From Rhizobium sp. (GTDB lineage Bacteria; Pseudomonadota; Alphaproteobacteria; Rhizobiales; Rhizobiaceae), in NCBI GenBank assembly GCA_003527225.1, contig DPXQ01000001.1:2912-27425 (forward strand): 24,514 nt of DNA, in the 5' to 3' direction. This document shows positions 23,527 to 24,514 of this stretch, piece after piece (position 1 is the stretch's first letter; each line of letters starts with the position of its first letter). The notes beneath the pieces are model-generated. The model did not search any database. It worked only from the letters and a program-made list of their open reading frames with translations, and was not told the DNA's origin. The position numbers were made by a program, and so were the translations under genes.

Positions 23527-24293
23527 GCACCGAAGTACCGGATACGCCCCCTGGGATCCTGCTTGCACACTATCTCAAGACCCTGAAGCTGCCGAGTTTC
23601 CAGCGCGAGTATCAGAAACTGGCCCGGCTGTGCGCCACCGAAGGTATCGACCACGTCGGATACCTCACCCGGCTTGCCGAGCGGGAGATGATCGAACGGG
23701 ATCGCCGTAAGGTCGAGCGCCGCATCAAGGCGGCACGGTTCCCGGTCGTCAAAAGCCTGGACAGCTTCGACTTCGCCGCCATCCCCAGGCTGAACAAAAT
23801 GCAGGTGCTGGAACTGGCTCGATGCGAATGGATCGAGCGGCGCGAGAACGTTATCGCGCTTGGTCCCAGCGGCACGGGAAAGACCCATGTTGCGCTTGGT
23901 CTCGGCCTGGCCGCATGCCAGAAGGGTCTGTCCGTCGGGTTCACCACAGCGGCTGCGCTGGTGAGCGAGATGATGGAGGCGCGAGACGAGCGGCGTCTCA
24001 TCCGGTTCCAGAAACAGATGGTCGCTTACCAGCTTCTCATCATCGATGAGCTGGGCTTCGTGCCGCTCTCCAAGACCGGCGCGGAATTGCTGTTCGAGCT
24101 GATCTCGCAACGCTACGAGCGAGGCGCCACCCTGATCACCAGCAATCTTCCCTTTGACGAATGGACGGAAACCTTAGGTTCCGAGCGTCTGACCGGCGCT
24201 CTGCTGGATCGTATCACCCATCACGTCAACATTCTCGAAATGAACGGCGACAGCTATCGTCTCGCCCAAAGCCGCGCCCGAAAGGCCGGCTGA
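23523..24293 (+). CDS. istB: IS21-family helper ATPase IstB
   Basis: A 256-residue AAA+ ATPase of the DnaC/IstB group that stimulates IstA and helps target choice. Walker A is GPSGTGKTH (114-122) and Walker B is LLIIDELGF (171-179). The C-terminal sensor region has TLITSNLPFDEWTE, and the protein ends RLAQSRARKAG. The start ATG overlaps the istA stop as ATGA; a longer in-frame opening inside istA is not used. Length and motifs are complete, so it should be functional. Confidence 0.95.
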   Translation: MSTEVPDTPPGILLAHYLKTLKLPSFQREYQKLARLCATEGIDHVGYLTRLAEREMIERDRRKVERRIKAARFPVVKSLDSFDFAAIPRLNKMQVLELARCEWIERRENVIALGPSGTGKTHVALGLGLAACQKGLSVGFTTAAALVSEMMEARDERRLIRFQKQMVAYQLLIIDELGFVPLSKTGAELLFELISQRYERGATLITSNLPFDEWTETLGSERLTGALLDRITHHVNILEMNGDSYRLAQSRARKAG

Positions 24294-24314
24294 AACCCTC
24301 TCAAAAAATCGCTA

Positions 24315-24369
24315 CGCGCGCATGAGACCACCGCTCGGGCTACGCCCTCCCGGCGGTCTCATGCGCGCG
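24315..24369. terminator. Long hairpin at the 3' end of the IS21 element
   Basis: CGCGCGCATGAGACC plus ACCG (24315-24333) pairs with the inverse at 24351-24369 over 19 bp with one mismatch; a small GGGC/GCCC helix can form in the loop. It lies 22 bp after istB, between the gene and the right terminal repeat. No T-run follows, so it may act as a transcription or translation block at the IS boundary rather than a classical terminator. Confidence 0.5.
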
Positions 24370-24399
24370 CCACAAGTGGCCGACTATTGCGCCGCCGCC

Positions 24400-24426
24400 T
24401 GGCCGGTTTTTACTCCGCCGTTGACA
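24400..24426 (-). repeat. IS21 right terminal inverted repeat (proposed)
   Basis: Read inward from 24426 it starts TGTCAACGGCGGAGTAAAAA and matches the left end at 19 of 27 positions. The inner repeat GTGGCCGACT lies at 24376-24385. Confidence 0.55.
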
Positions 24427-24514
24427 AGGCGAGCGGCACGGTTGCCGGCCAGGCGATCGCCGCCATGTCCGATATCGAGGCTTCGGCCGAGCAGATCGGC
24501 CAGATCATCGGCTC
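24427..24514 (+). pseudogene. Fragment of a methyl-accepting chemotaxis protein gene (right flank of IS, runs off edge)
   Basis: After the IS the plus strand reads KASGTVAGQAIAAMSDIEAS, then AEQIGQIIG, the cytoplasmic signalling domain of methyl-accepting chemotaxis proteins, just before the usual VIDDIAFQTNLLALNAGVEA hairpin tip. The frame is open to the window edge. The upstream part of the gene is missing at the IS junction, so this copy is interrupted. If the fragment at 21825-21906 is its 5' end, the IS sits at a large internal deletion. Confidence 0.8.

Larger units (their letters stand above)
21907..24426 (+). mobile_element. IS21-family insertion sequence, apparently complete
   Basis: About 2520 bp holding istA and istB with the family's four-base overlap. 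Proposed ends are TGAGAGCGGCGG... at 21907 and ...CCGCCGTTGACA at 24426; the terminal 27 bases match at 19 positions as an inverted repeat, with TG...CA ends. A second perfect 10-bp inverted repeat, AGTCGGCCAC (21972-21981) and GTGGCCGACT (24376-24385), lies inside, as IS21 elements carry multiple transposase sites at each end. No target duplication is visible between the flanks. The exact termini are inferred. Both genes look intact, so the element may be active. Confidence 0.85.

Noticed and set aside
22168..23568. Minus-strand 466-codon open frame
   Set aside because: Fully antisense to istA, whose DDE residues are intact; the antisense product has no recognisable domain.

Overview
The window reads as accessory DNA from an alphaproteobacterium of the Rhizobiaceae (Rhizobium/Agrobacterium/Sinorhizobium type). 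The evidence is an Agrobacterium-vitis-like tartrate (ttu) operon, an imuA-imuB-dnaE2 mutagenesis cassette preceded by an alphaproteobacterial LexA box (GTTC-N7-GTTC), a DUF1127 gene followed by an array of CCUCCUCCC-loop hairpins (cuckoo/CcsR/alpha-r14-type small RNA), and high GC with many ATGA-type gene overlaps. The mix of catabolic, stress, toxin-antitoxin and IS modules suggests a plasmid, chromid or genomic island, but replicon type cannot be read from the sequence.

Layout. (1) 1-8375, tartrate/dicarboxylate catabolism: ttuA (LysR, +) diverges from ttuB-ttuC-ttuD-ttuE on the minus strand (MFS transporter, tartrate dehydrogenase, glycerate 2-kinase/hydroxypyruvate reductase family, pyruvate kinase). 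Converging on ttuE is a GntR/FCD regulator, which itself diverges from a TctC-type periplasmic binding protein. Downstream of tctC a second, almost identical ttuC copy runs off the left edge. The likely route is tartrate uptake, oxidation and decarboxylation to glycerate, phosphorylation to 2-phosphoglycerate, then housekeeping enolase and pyruvate kinase to pyruvate. (2) 8492-16329, DNA-damage tolerance: dnaE2, imuB and imuA (minus) diverge from a Cys-rich small protein, a SRAP/YedK-type abasic-site protein and DNA polymerase IV (plus). (3) 16345-16890, a stress RNA locus on the minus strand: DUF1127 gene, its terminator, then four tandem hairpins each exposing CCUCCUCCC in the loop. The last hairpin doubles as a bidirectional terminator with dinB. 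(4) 17008-19453: a 5'-truncated exonuclease remnant, a translationally coupled ArsR-SRPBCC-glutathione transferase operon with a well formed promoter/operator, and a small membrane protein. (5) 19881-21568: a hipBA toxin-antitoxin pair. (6) 21907-24426: a complete IS21-family element (istA, istB, terminal repeats) whose right flank is part of a chemotaxis-receptor gene; the left flank may be the 5' end of the same or a similar gene.

No wholly new system is proven here. The most noteworthy items are the four-hairpin anti-Shine-Dalgarno RNA array, the duplicated ttuC whose differences are all silent, and the compact overlapping divergent promoters of tctC/gntR with a perfect palindrome at the predicted tctC start site. 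No tRNA, rRNA or CRISPR array was seen.
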